Shown: positions 15,162-23,163 of the stretch, one piece after another | Numbering within the stretch: position 1 is the first letter of the stretch | Layout of the letters: every line of letters begins with the position of its first letter | Origin: Hyphomicrobiales bacterium | Lineage (GTDB): Bacteria > Pseudomonadota > Alphaproteobacteria > Rhizobiales > Devosiaceae | DNA length: 23,165 nucleotides | Direction of reading: 5' to 3' | Assembly (NCBI GenBank): GCA_026989045.1 | Contig: JALSJY010000068.1 | Location: 1-23,165 of the forward strand | The notes under the pieces: generated by a model | What the model was told of the DNA's origin: nothing | The model's input: only the letters and a program-made list of their open reading frames with translations | Database searches by the model: none | Program-made: the position numbers and the translations under genes

Positions 15162-16334
15162 ATGATTAAACATTTATCAGTTTTTAATAAGAAAATAATT
15201 TTCATACTATTTGCATTTTTTGCAATAGCTTCTCCTGTTTTTGCGCAATTGCAATTTGAAACACGAGCGCCTTTTGCAATTTTAATGGATTATGAATCTG
15301 GCACTATTTTATTTCAAAAGCAGGCCAAAGAAAAAATGGAGCCTGCCAGCATGGCCAAGATGATGACAATTGCTGTCACTCTTGATCTATTAAAAAAAGG
15401 CCGTCTGTCACCTGACGATGAGTTTTTTGTTTCAGAATATGCTTGGCGCGAGGGGGGGGCTGCTTCTGGTGGCTCAACCATGTTTGCAAAATTAAACTCA
15501 AAGATTAAAGTGATTGATTTACTAAGATCCGTCATTATTCAATCTGGCAATGATGCAAGTATAGTTTTGGCAGAGGGAATTGGCGGCACAGAAGAAACAT
15601 TTGCAAATATTATGAATGACATGGCAGATGAGATTGGGTTAACAGGTTCTAATTTCACTAACTCCACTGGATTACCTGATGATAATCAGTATGTAACACC
15701 CTATGACCTAGCGTTATTAGCTCGCTATATAATTAAAGAATTTCCAGATTATTATTCTATTTTTTCTGAACCTGCTTTTGAATGGAATGGAATAAAACAA
15801 TCAAATCGCAATACTCTATTGAGTATGGATATTGGAGTAGATGGGCTAAAAACTGGTCACACTGAGGCTTCTGGTTATGGAGAGGTCATCTCTTCAACTG
15901 AGGGCGGCCGTCGTCTTATTGCCGTTTTGCATGGCATGGAGAGTATTAAGCAAAGATCAGAAGAAGCACGCAAGCTTATCACTTGGGGAACTCGTAGTTT
16001 TGAAAGTATTAAGGCCTATAGTGATGGAGAAGTTGTTGCTGATATTCCTGTTTATGGTGGTGTGCAAGCAAGAGTTGAATTAGTAGGTGATGGAGATATT
16101 TTACTATATATACCAAAGGGTTCAAAAAAATGTTTGAGTGTGAATGTTGTTTATAATTCACCAATTAGACCACCAGTTGTTGAGGGTGATAAATTAGCAC
16201 AATTACAGATTAAATGTAATAAACAACTTATTCAAAGCACAGATCTTTATGCAAATCACTCTGTTGAAAAAGGAAGCCTTGTTAGAAGAGCAAGCGATGC
16301 TCTAAAAGAACTTGCTATTGGGTGGATGAAATGA
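15162..16334 (+). CDS. D-alanyl-D-alanine carboxypeptidase (PBP5/6 family, S11)
   Basis: Penicillin-binding protein that trims the terminal D-Ala from pentapeptides in the periplasm. The 390 aa comprise a signal peptide (about 1-28, cleavage after SPVFA), the transpeptidase fold and a C-terminal PBP5_C-like beta domain (about 290-365). A final amphipathic stretch (ASDALKELAIGWMK) probably peels onto the inner membrane. All three active-site motifs are present: SMAK (S63, K66), SGN (128-130) and KTG (230-232). It lies 39 nt after rlpA, a fellow peptidoglycan enzyme. An 8-G run at 15452-15459 lies within the coding sequence just before the SGN motif. The start is ATG 15162, with no obvious ribosome binding site. 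Confidence 0.95.
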   Translation: MIKHLSVFNKKIIFILFAFFAIASPVFAQLQFETRAPFAILMDYESGTILFQKQAKEKMEPASMAKMMTIAVTLDLLKKGRLSPDDEFFVSEYAWREGGAASGGSTMFAKLNSKIKVIDLLRSVIIQSGNDASIVLAEGIGGTEETFANIMNDMADEIGLTGSNFTNSTGLPDDNQYVTPYDLALLARYIIKEFPDYYSIFSEPAFEWNGIKQSNRNTLLSMDIGVDGLKTGHTEASGYGEVISSTEGGRRLIAVLHGMESIKQRSEEARKLITWGTRSFESIKAYSDGEVVADIPVYGGVQARVELVGDGDILLYIPKGSKKCLSVNVVYNSPIRPPVVEGDKLAQLQIKCNKQLIQSTDLYANHSVEKGSLVRRASDALKELAIGWMK

Positions 16335-16348
16335 TGAGTTTTGTATAA

Positions 16349-17041
16349 ATGACTAAATCTAGTTCTGATAAATCAACAATAAAAAAAACTCCTGCGCGCT
16401 TCATTACTTTTGAAGGCGGTGAGGGGGTTGGTAAATCTACACAAGCCAAACGATTGCTTGATCGCTTGAAAAACAAAGCAATAATGGCAATCCGCACAAG
16501 AGAGCCAGGGGGCACGCCGAATGCCGAAAATATTCGCTCTTTTATTTTAACTGGCAAATCAGAACCATGGGGGGTAGGAGCTGAAGCAATATTATTCGCT
16601 TCTGCTCGGCTAGATCATGTTAATGAATTGATCGCACCAAACCTTAAAAAAGGAACTTGGGTTATTTGTGATCGCTTTCATGATTCTACTAGGGCTTATC
16701 AGGGGATAACAGGTGGCGTTAATGAGGATTTAATTAGCACATTAGAAGATCTTGCGCTTAATGGTTATAAGCCTGATTTAACTATTTTGCTGGATATGGA
16801 GCCAAAAAAAGCCTTTGAAAGAGTGAGTTTGCGTGAAGAAGATGCAAGTCTTGCAGGTGAAACTGACAGGTTTGAAAAAGAAAACTTAGATTGGCATAAT
16901 CGATTGCGTAAAGCTTTTTTACAAATTGCAAAAAACAATCAAGAGCGGTTTGTTACTATCTCAGCCGATAAGAGTGAAGATGAATTGGCCGATGCTGTTT
17001 GGCAGGCTGTTTGTAAAAAATTCCCTGAACTTAACGGGTGA
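16349..17041 (+). CDS. tmk: Thymidylate kinase
   Basis: Phosphorylates dTMP to dTDP with ATP, an essential step in dTTP supply. The 230-aa protein has the P-loop FEGGEGVGKST (about 21-31), the REPGGTP block (51-57), the DRFHDSTRAYQG motif (108-119) and LLDMEPKKAFER, all diagnostic of bacterial TMK. A roughly 16-residue Ser/Lys-rich extension precedes the first core strand. The start is ATG 16349, 14 nt after the carboxypeptidase stop. The TGA stop overlaps the GTG start of holB, so the pair is translationally coupled; tmk-holB adjacency is common in bacteria. Confidence 0.97.
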   Translation: MTKSSSDKSTIKKTPARFITFEGGEGVGKSTQAKRLLDRLKNKAIMAIRTREPGGTPNAENIRSFILTGKSEPWGVGAEAILFASARLDHVNELIAPNLKKGTWVICDRFHDSTRAYQGITGGVNEDLISTLEDLALNGYKPDLTILLDMEPKKAFERVSLREEDASLAGETDRFEKENLDWHNRLRKAFLQIAKNNQERFVTISADKSEDELADAVWQAVCKKFPELNG

Positions 17042-18072
17042 GAGAGCAATTGAGCGCAAAACCCATTATTAGGGAATATGAACAACTAGAGGCAATTGCC
17101 CTGCCTGAGCAAAGGGAAGTGCTTGTTGGACATAAAGAAAACTATTCCTCACTGATTGCGCAAGCAAAAAATAAAAAATTACCTGGAGCAATTTTACTGC
17201 ATGGACAAAGGGGAATTGGCAAAGCCAGTTTTGCTTTTTTGCTAGCAAAAGAAATATTTGCGCTTGGTGGAGATGAAAATAAGAGCCAAATTGATGAGCA
17301 GGTTGCACAAGGCTCTTACCCCAATTTATTTATTTTAAGAAAAACTCCAAAACCACCAAAGGGTTTTTACTCAGAAATTCGAATTACCGATGTGCGAGAA
17401 ATACAAAAACGCATGCAAAAAACCCGTGGGCGGGCAGGGCATAGAATCTGCATCATTGATTCTATTGATGATTGCAATCAAAAGGCCTCTAATGCACTAC
17501 TTAAGATACTAGAAGAGCCACCATCTGATACAATATTTATTCTTATTTCGCATCGACCTGGCTCACTATTGCCAACTATACACTCTCGTTGTCACTCCTA
17601 TGGTTTTCGCACTCTTGATGATGAAAAGGTTAGAGAAATAACAAATATTGCCTTAGGTAAAACTGAGCATAATGACATTGATATTTGCATCAAATTAGCA
17701 AATGGTGTTCCAAGGAGAGCAATTGAGGCGGCTTTATTTGATAAATTAAGTTTATTAAAAGACCTAGAGCAGTGGCTTTACTCTAATGATTTCCACTCAC
17801 CTCTCACCCATTTGACCCTTGCAGAAGATATTGTGAAATCTCAAGCAGCTGAGCAAGTTTTTGCTCATGATGTGATAATCTCCTATATTGGTGAGCAAGC
17901 TAATTTTATAGCAAAAGAAAATCCAATCAATAGAGTTCAGCTTGCTTCAATCACAAAGCTGTGGGAGAAGGCAAATAATATGTTTGCTTCCTCTCAAGAA
18001 TATAATTTAGATAAAAAACAAACACTTGTATCAATCTTTGATGCTATTATACAATATAAACAATTATTATAA
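17038..18072 (+). CDS. holB: DNA polymerase III subunit delta' (clamp loader)
   Basis: Delta' subunit of the DnaX clamp-loader complex that places the beta clamp on DNA. The 344 aa contain an AAA+ fold with a degenerate Walker A (GQRGIGKA, 56-63). IIDSIDDCNQKASNALLKILEEPP (139 onward) is the delta'/gamma hallmark, and the SRC motif (183-185) supplies the arginine finger. The four-cysteine zinc module of E. coli delta' is missing in the 70-100 region. Delta' generally does not hydrolyse ATP, which fits the weak P-loop. The start is probably GTG 17038, overlapping the tmk stop as GTGA; TTG 17050, with AGAGAG upstream, is an alternative that removes four residues. Confidence 0.94.
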   Translation: MREQLSAKPIIREYEQLEAIALPEQREVLVGHKENYSSLIAQAKNKKLPGAILLHGQRGIGKASFAFLLAKEIFALGGDENKSQIDEQVAQGSYPNLFILRKTPKPPKGFYSEIRITDVREIQKRMQKTRGRAGHRICIIDSIDDCNQKASNALLKILEEPPSDTIFILISHRPGSLLPTIHSRCHSYGFRTLDDEKVREITNIALGKTEHNDIDICIKLANGVPRRAIEAALFDKLSLLKDLEQWLYSNDFHSPLTHLTLAEDIVKSQAAEQVFAHDVIISYIGEQANFIAKENPINRVQLASITKLWEKANNMFASSQEYNLDKKQTLVSIFDAIIQYKQLL

Positions 18073-18094
18073 TTTTGCACTAATCAGGTTATCA

Positions 18095-19642
18095 ATGAAA
18101 CAAGAAAAATTCTATATAACTACGCCTATTTTTTATCCCAATGGTGTGCCGCACATCGGGCATGCTTATACCTCAATGGTATGTGATGTTATTGCACGTT
18201 TTGAGCGTTTAAAAGGTAAGGACGTGTTCTTTTTAACTGGCACAGATGAGCATGGTCTAAAAATGCAACAAACTGCAATTGAGCAGGGCATTTCTACCAA
18301 AGAGCTTGCTGATAGTAATTCCGAGCAGTTTCAGAATATGATGAAACAACTCAACATCTCTAATGATGACTTTATTAGAACAACACAAGAGCGCCACCAT
18401 AAGAGCTGTCAGGCGCTTTGGAAGGCAATGGAAGCCAATGGTGATATTTACCTTGATAAATATTCAGGCTGGTATTCTGTGCGTCAAGAAGCTTATTTTG
18501 ATGAAGAGGAAACCACACTCGGTGAAGATGGAGTAAGGCGCGAGCCACTTGGCTCGCCAGTTGAATGGGTTGAGGAGGAAAGTTATTTCTTTAAACTTTC
18601 TGCTTATCAAGATAAATTATTAGCACATATTAAAGCAAACCCTGATTTCATTATGCCTAAAGAGCGTAAAAATGAAATTGTTAGTTTTCTTAAGTCGGGG
18701 CTTAGAGACCTATCTGTTTCACGCACTACATTTGCTTGGGGTGTTAAAGTCCCAAATAATGATAAGCATGTGATGTATGTCTGGGTTGATGCCTTGACTA
18801 ATTATATTACTGGCGCTGGCTATCCTAATAAAGAGGATAGTAAATGGCAATATTGGCCAGCAGATATTCACATGATGGGCAAGGATATTACGCGCTTTCA
18901 TGCAGTTTATTGGCCTGCATTTCTTATGTCTGCTGGCATAGAATTGCCAAAGCGGATTTTTGCACATGGTTTTCTCAATAATAAAGGCGAGAAAATGTCT
19001 AAATCTGTTGGCAATGTTATTTCACCTAGCTCATTGGTAGAAAAATATGGGCTTGATGCAATCCGTTACTTCTTTATGGCGGAGGTTTCTCTGGGTCAAG
19101 ATGGGTCTTATTCGCACGAGGCAATTGTTAATCGCATCAATGCCAATTTAGCAAATGACTTGGGCAATCTTGCACAAAGATCGCTCTCTATGATTGCAAA
19201 ACATTGCGATGCACAAGTTCCACAATATGGTAAATTTAATAATGAAGATAAAGAGATATTAAAGAAGGCTAATGCTTTACTTGAGCAATCAGTTGAATTT
19301 ATGGATAAGCAGGCTATTCATAAAATGCTTAGCAATATTTGGAAAGTTGTTGCTGATACAAACCGGTATTTTGCTTCTCAAGAGCCTTGGGCTTTGAGAA
19401 AAACTGACCCAGAGCGTATGGCAAGTGTTTTATATGTCACCGCAGAAGTGTTGCGTCATGTGGCAATATTAACGCAACCTGTAATGCCACAATCTAGCGC
19501 AAGTCTGCTTGATCTTTTAGGTGTGAGTGAAGATGAGCGTAATTTCACTTATCTTAGCGCTGATAATGCACTTAAGGTGGGGGCAGGCCTGCCTACTCCA
19601 CAGGGTGTTTTTCCTCGCTATGTTGAAAGTGATAAGGAGTGA
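18095..19642 (+). CDS. metG: Methionyl-tRNA synthetase
   Basis: Class I aminoacyl-tRNA synthetase that charges tRNA-Met. From ATG 18095 the protein is 515 aa. It has the HIGH-type motif (PHIGHAYT, residues 19-26), the GTDEHGLKMQQTA block, WVDALTNYITGAGYP and KMSKS (300-304). The C-terminal anticodon-binding helical domain contains WALRKTDPERM. The connective peptide region (about 120-160) lacks the Cys pairs that bind zinc in E. coli MetRS, and there is no C-terminal EMAP-like tRNA-binding domain. Both traits fit the short alphaproteobacterial form. The frame is open upstream to 18026, but those 23 codons overlap holB and precede the natural N-terminus MKQEKFYITTPI. A weak AGG lies about 9 nt before the chosen ATG. 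The gap to holB is 22 nt. Confidence 0.97.
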   Translation: MKQEKFYITTPIFYPNGVPHIGHAYTSMVCDVIARFERLKGKDVFFLTGTDEHGLKMQQTAIEQGISTKELADSNSEQFQNMMKQLNISNDDFIRTTQERHHKSCQALWKAMEANGDIYLDKYSGWYSVRQEAYFDEEETTLGEDGVRREPLGSPVEWVEEESYFFKLSAYQDKLLAHIKANPDFIMPKERKNEIVSFLKSGLRDLSVSRTTFAWGVKVPNNDKHVMYVWVDALTNYITGAGYPNKEDSKWQYWPADIHMMGKDITRFHAVYWPAFLMSAGIELPKRIFAHGFLNNKGEKMSKSVGNVISPSSLVEKYGLDAIRYFFMAEVSLGQDGSYSHEAIVNRINANLANDLGNLAQRSLSMIAKHCDAQVPQYGKFNNEDKEILKKANALLEQSVEFMDKQAIHKMLSNIWKVVADTNRYFASQEPWALRKTDPERMASVLYVTAEVLRHVAILTQPVMPQSSASLLDLLGVSEDERNFTYLSADNALKVGAGLPTPQGVFPRYVESDKE

Positions 19643-19647
19643 AGTAG

Positions 19648-20424
19648 ATGCTGATTGATAGCCATTGCCATCTTGATTTTGATGCGCTTTTTAGTGATAT
19701 TGATGGTGTTTTGGCTCGTATGAAGCAGGCAAATATAGGCGCTTGCGTCACTATTTCTACTAGAGTTGAGCAATTTAACAAAATCAGCGCAATTGCTGAA
19801 AAATATGCTAATGTCTATTGCTCAATTGGCACACACCCACATAATGCGCATGAAGAGCTCCACATCCAATCAGCAGACTTAATAGAGCTATCACATCACC
19901 CAAAATGCGTGGCAATTGGCGAAGCTGGGCTTGATTATCATTATGATAATTCACCGCGTGAGGCGCAAAAAACTGGCTTTTTGCGCCATATTGCTGCCGC
20001 ACGAGAAACTGGGCTGCCATTAGTTATACATTCACGCTCAGCCGATGAAGATATGATTAAAATTTTGCAGAGCGAAATGGGGAAGGGGGTATTCCCCTTT
20101 ATTTTACACTGTTTCTCATCTGGTAAAAAGCTGGCAGAAGTGGGGCTTGAGCTTGGTGGTTATCTTAGTTTTTCTGGCATATTAACATTTAAAAATGCTA
20201 AGAAAATTCATGAGGTAGCAAAAGCTGCACCTAAGGATAAAATCTTAGTAGAAACCGATGCTCCATATTTAGCGCCTGTTCCACACAGAGGTAAAAGTAA
20301 TGAGCCAGCATTTGTGCGCCATACGGCTCAAGAATTAGCCAATCTTAGAGGTGTAACTCTTGAGGAAATTTCAAAAGATACTACTGCGAATTTCTCTAGA
20401 TTATTCACTAAGGTGAAATTATAA
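19648..20424 (+). CDS. tatD: TatD family metal-dependent hydrolase (deoxyribonuclease)
   Basis: Amidohydrolase-fold metalloenzyme; characterised TatD proteins are Mg-dependent 3'-5' exonucleases linked to DNA repair, and the YcfH/YabD members sit next to metG. The 258-aa protein carries the metal ligands in the expected places: SHCHLDF (H6, H8), GEAGLDYHY (E92), VIHSR (H128), LHCFSSG (H154) and ETDAPYLAP (D204). The ribosome binding site AAGGAG lies about 11 nt before ATG 19648, inside the last metG codons. Only 5 nt separate the two genes. Close neighbours on both sides suggest co-transcription. The in vivo substrate is not shown by the sequence. Confidence 0.94.
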   Translation: MLIDSHCHLDFDALFSDIDGVLARMKQANIGACVTISTRVEQFNKISAIAEKYANVYCSIGTHPHNAHEELHIQSADLIELSHHPKCVAIGEAGLDYHYDNSPREAQKTGFLRHIAAARETGLPLVIHSRSADEDMIKILQSEMGKGVFPFILHCFSSGKKLAEVGLELGGYLSFSGILTFKNAKKIHEVAKAAPKDKILVETDAPYLAPVPHRGKSNEPAFVRHTAQELANLRGVTLEEISKDTTANFSRLFTKVKL

Positions 20425-20425
20425 A

Positions 20426-21250
20426 ATGAGTAAGCAGGCACAATATTTTACAATTACGGTGCTTGGGTGCGGCTCATCTGGTGGTGTGCCACGTGTAGGA
20501 AATATATGGGGTGCTTGCGATGCTAATAATCCTAAAAACAGGCGTAGACGCTGCTCAATACTTATTAGGGCAGGGAGCAATGATAGTAATTTTACAACAA
20601 ATATCTTAATCGACACAGGCTGTGATATTCGTGAGCAGTTGCTTGATGCCAATATCACTCATCTTGATGCGGTGTTTTATACGCATGAACATGCTGACCA
20701 TGTGCATGGCATTGATGATTTGCGGGTGTTGGCGCTATCGAATAAAAAGCGGATTGAAGTCTATATGGCGCAAGCCTGTGCAAAGCGGATAATGGCAACT
20801 TTTTCTTATTGTTTTAGCACACCTAAGGGCAGTGAATATATGCCAATCTTAAATGCAAACTTAATTGAAGATGGCGTATCTGTGAGCATAAACGGAGCAG
20901 GGGGTAGCATAGAGATTCTTCCATTTTTACAAAAGCATGGCAATATTTCTTCGCTTGGGTTTAGAGTTGGTGATTTTGCTTATTCTTGTGATTTGTCTGA
21001 ATTGCCACTTAGCTCGCATAAAGCGCTAAAAGGCGTAAAAACATGGGTTTTAGACGCCTTACGCTATAAAACTCACAGCTGCCACCTTAATGTTGAGCAA
21101 GCAATGGCTTTGATTGATGAATTAAAAGTGCCAAAAGCATTTTTGACAAATCTACATATTGACCTTGACTATCTGACATTGAGCAAAGAGCTACCAAATC
21201 ACATTAAGCCAGCCTATGATGGATTGAAAATTGAAATGAAGTTAGAATAA
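20426..21250 (+). CDS. MBL-fold metallohydrolase, PhnP-like
   Basis: Metallo-beta-lactamase-fold hydrolase resembling PhnP (phosphoribosyl 1,2-cyclic phosphate phosphodiesterase). The 274 aa start with the family glycine-rich signature LGCGSSGGVPRVGNIWGACD. RRRRCSILI and LIDTGCDIR follow, then the metal-binding THEHADHVHG (H87, H89, D91, H92) and CDLSELP. The end of the fold is marked by LDALRYKTHSCHLNVEQAM. No phn (C-P lyase) genes are nearby. In alphaproteobacteria this gene regularly follows tatD, so its role is probably a general cyclic-phosphate or RNA/nucleotide clean-up reaction rather than phosphonate use; that is inference. ATG 20426 is one base past the tatD stop. Confidence 0.9.
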   Translation: MSKQAQYFTITVLGCGSSGGVPRVGNIWGACDANNPKNRRRRCSILIRAGSNDSNFTTNILIDTGCDIREQLLDANITHLDAVFYTHEHADHVHGIDDLRVLALSNKKRIEVYMAQACAKRIMATFSYCFSTPKGSEYMPILNANLIEDGVSVSINGAGGSIEILPFLQKHGNISSLGFRVGDFAYSCDLSELPLSSHKALKGVKTWVLDALRYKTHSCHLNVEQAMALIDELKVPKAFLTNLHIDLDYLTLSKELPNHIKPAYDGLKIEMKLE

Positions 21251-21252
21251 TA

Positions 21253-21717
21253 ATGTCAGCAAGAAGAAAATGCGCCAAATGTGGTGAGCCGCAATTATTG
21301 GCCTCAATGGAATATTATAAAAGCGCACGCCCGTATGTTTGTGCAAATTGCGGCACAGAAATAAAACTTGCACCAATAGCAATGCTTGGCATGCAATTGA
21401 CAATTATTGGCATGTTCTCACTTGCTGGCTTGTGGTGGGTTATATTTTTATCTGGCCAGAGTGTTAGCTTTGTTGCTTTAGCTTTTGCAATTGTCTTTTG
21501 GCTATTCATGTCGCTCGCAGCAATTGGTTTTACGATTTTTAAAATCAGAATACATTATCTCAATCCAGTTGTGCCACAAACCAAGGAAGATAGTAAATTA
21601 GATCGCCCAGAAAGCTGGATAGAAAGCAAAAACCTATTATTTGGACTATCAGCGCCAATTATCTTCATTGCGGTATTTGTGATGTTTTTTGGCGGATTGC
21701 AGCTTTTAAGCGCATAA
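21253..21717 (+). CDS. Small zinc-ribbon membrane protein of unknown function
   Basis: I do not recognise a named family. The 154-aa protein starts with a zinc-ribbon-like module of two CxxC pairs (CAKC, C7 and C10; CANC, C30 and C33). Three hydrophobic helices follow at about 42-66, 70-96 and 128-149. A basic segment (KIRIHYLNP) and an acidic cytoplasmic-looking loop (KEDSKLDRPE) lie between helices 2 and 3. The layout recalls the cytosolic zinc ribbon plus membrane helices of PqiA-like or CXXC-type small membrane proteins, but I see no specific PqiA motif. It begins 2 nt after the MBL gene stop, so it is almost certainly the last gene of that operon. Confidence 0.8.
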   Translation: MSARRKCAKCGEPQLLASMEYYKSARPYVCANCGTEIKLAPIAMLGMQLTIIGMFSLAGLWWVIFLSGQSVSFVALAFAIVFWLFMSLAAIGFTIFKIRIHYLNPVVPQTKEDSKLDRPESWIESKNLLFGLSAPIIFIAVFVMFFGGLQLLSA

Positions 21718-21931
21718 GTCATATATAACAGCGAATAAAAGTTCCATAATATATATTATGCGACTGGCAGATGCAAGATAGGAGCGCACTACAATAATGC
21801 GTTTAAGTAATGCGTTTAAGTTCTGCCCTATTGACTTGTCTGCCCTATTGACTTGGCTGAAAGCTGTAACAATAATATTCAGGCAATTTAATTTTAGATT
21901 TTTACTTAACTGAGCCAATACTGAGCCAATC
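21718..21931. repeat. Intergenic spacer with three perfect two-copy tandem duplications
   Basis: No gene is seen here. Three different units are each exactly duplicated head to tail: 13 nt TAATGCGTTTAAG (21795-21807, 21808-21820), 17 nt TCTGCCCTATTGACTTG (21822-21838, 21839-21855) and 11 nt ACTGAGCCAAT (21909-21919, 21920-21930). The last ends one base before the mazG start codon and occupies the place of a ribosome binding site; no Shine-Dalgarno-like purine run is present. The spacer separates the zinc-ribbon gene from mazG and may hold the mazG promoter, but no convincing one was found. Confidence 0.93.
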
Positions 21932-22765
21932 ATGAAACCATCAAAAAACATTTCTCGCCTTTTTGAAATAATGGCGGCGTTGCGTGATCCTAAAACTGGC
22001 TGTGCATGGGATTTAGAGCAAGATTTTGCTTCCATCAGGCATTATACGATTGAAGAAGCCTATGAGGTTGCTGATGCGATTGAGCGTGAGGATTATGTTG
22101 ATTTGCGTGATGAATTAGGTGATTTATTGCTTCAGCCAATATTTCATGCGCAATTAGCTAGCGAGCAAGGATTGTTTGATATTGATGATATAATCCTCTC
22201 TATCACTGAAAAACTAATCCGCCGGCACCCGCATGTTTTTGGCGATGTTGATGCAAATGACCCTAAAAGCGCAAAGGCTAGTTGGGATAAGATAAAGCAG
22301 CTTGAGCGAGAAAAAAAGCAAGCGGATAAGGTCAATGCTGGCATAAAGACCGATAAACCCATTTCAATCCTTGATGATGTGCCAAAGCCCCTGCCCGCTC
22401 TGGCTCGTGCAGATAAGCTCTCAAAACGTGCCGCACAAGTTGGTTTTGATTGGCCAGACTGGCAAACAACCTATGAAAAATGCACGGAAGAATTAGGCGA
22501 GGTAAAACAAGCAATTGAAAATAATCAGGGTAAAAAAGCAGTCCGAGAAGAAATTGGCGACGCATTATTTGCCCTAACAAACCTAGCAAGACATCTAGAT
22601 ATTGACCCAGAAGCCGCATTAAGAGATGCCAACCAAAAATTCACCCGCCGCTTCGCCTATGTTGAGCAACGCTGCAAACAAGATGATATAGCGCTCAATA
22701 AAGCAGGTTTAGAGCGATTAGATGGTTATTGGAATGAAATAAGGCAGAAGGATAAAGAGGGATAG
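21932..22765 (+). CDS. mazG: Nucleoside triphosphate pyrophosphohydrolase MazG
   Basis: All-alpha NTP pyrophosphohydrolase that hydrolyses (d)NTPs to monophosphate and pyrophosphate. In E. coli it also lowers ppGpp during starvation and clears damaged nucleotides. The 277 aa contain two MazG repeats. The N-terminal one has CAWDLEQDFASIRHYTIEEAYEV with EExxE at 41-45 and DELGDLLLQ at 60-68. The C-terminal one has EELGE at 186-190 and REEIGDALFALTNLARH at 205-221. Both metal-binding signatures look intact. The start is ATG 21932, with no Shine-Dalgarno and an 11-nt tandem duplication directly before it. No mazEF toxin-antitoxin pair is present, so the name reflects family only. Confidence 0.95.
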   Translation: MKPSKNISRLFEIMAALRDPKTGCAWDLEQDFASIRHYTIEEAYEVADAIEREDYVDLRDELGDLLLQPIFHAQLASEQGLFDIDDIILSITEKLIRRHPHVFGDVDANDPKSAKASWDKIKQLEREKKQADKVNAGIKTDKPISILDDVPKPLPALARADKLSKRAAQVGFDWPDWQTTYEKCTEELGEVKQAIENNQGKKAVREEIGDALFALTNLARHLDIDPEAALRDANQKFTRRFAYVEQRCKQDDIALNKAGLERLDGYWNEIRQKDKEG

Positions 22766-22803
22766 TTTCATGGTAACAATCAACCTTACTAGCACTGTAA
22801 AAT

Positions 22804-22888
22804 GAGATATTGAGTGCGAGTAACTGTCATATTGAGCAAAGCGAAATATCCTTTTAGTTCAAGACTCTTCACCTTGTTCACAGTGACA
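22804..22888. repeat. Palindromic dispersed repeat, diverged second copy
   Basis: The left arm TGTCATATTGAGCAAAGCGA begins at 22825 and is followed by AATATCCTT; the diverged right arm TTCACCTTGTTCACAGTGAC begins at 22868. A left-arm half (GAGATATTGAG) lies exactly 22 nt upstream at 22804, the same period and position as in the 8777-8876 element. The second copy follows mazG as the first follows pxpA. Confidence 0.8.
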
Positions 22889-22901
22889 TTGGAGCGTATA
22901 A

Positions 22902-22935
22902 AAAGCTAAAATTTTTACCTGCAAAAATTAGCTTT
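22902..22935. repeat. AT-rich inverted repeat downstream of mazG
   Basis: AAAGCTAAAATTTTT (22902-22916) can pair with AAAAATTAGCTTT (22923-22935) around a 6-nt loop, with a two-base bulge. It is a stable hairpin for this base composition. On the + strand no T-tract follows it, so a terminator role for mazG is possible only by virtue of the stem's own T-run. Confidence 0.55.
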
Positions 22936-22947
22936 ACTCCGCTAGCA

Positions 22948-23071
22948 GCGCTTCCCTCCCTCCATATTGTTGAACGATCTGTTGCTCAAGCGCTTGTGCG
23001 GCGAAAGTGAAGGATCTTTTGTTACTGCTTTAAGATCTTTCGCTACGCTCAAAGATGACAGAGGGAGGCGC
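22948..23071. repeat. Composite inverted-repeat element, about 120 nt
   Basis: Outer arms GCGC-ttcc-CTCCCTC (22948-22962) and GAGGGAGGCGC (23061-23071) are complementary apart from a 4-nt insertion. Inside, AAGGATCTT and AAGATCTTT form an inner stem. The right part, AAGATCTTTCGCTACGCTCA followed by AAGATGACA (23032-23060), is recognisably the right arm of the same palindrome family seen at 8798-8852. The left part is more degraded. It looks like an old, partly decayed repeat insertion. Confidence 0.6.
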
Positions 23072-23125
23072 AATATGATAGTTAAAGCTTTGTATGCCGT
23101 GTTAGGTTTCTGGATTGCCGCACAC

Positions 23126-23163
23126 CTCCCCTTCGTAGTTCGACTGGCTCACTATGAGGGGAG
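23126..23163. repeat. Terminal imperfect inverted repeat
   Basis: CTCCCCTTCGTAGT (23126-23139) pairs with ACTATGAGGGGAG (23151-23163) across an 11-nt loop, with one indel or mismatch region. The sequence differs from the other palindromes in the window, so it is probably a second repeat family, and it may continue beyond the window edge. Confidence 0.6.

Noticed and set aside
18026..18094. Upstream start for MetG (23 extra residues)
   Set aside because: Those codons overlap the holB 3' end and give an atypical hydrophobic leader. The family N-terminus matches ATG 18095.
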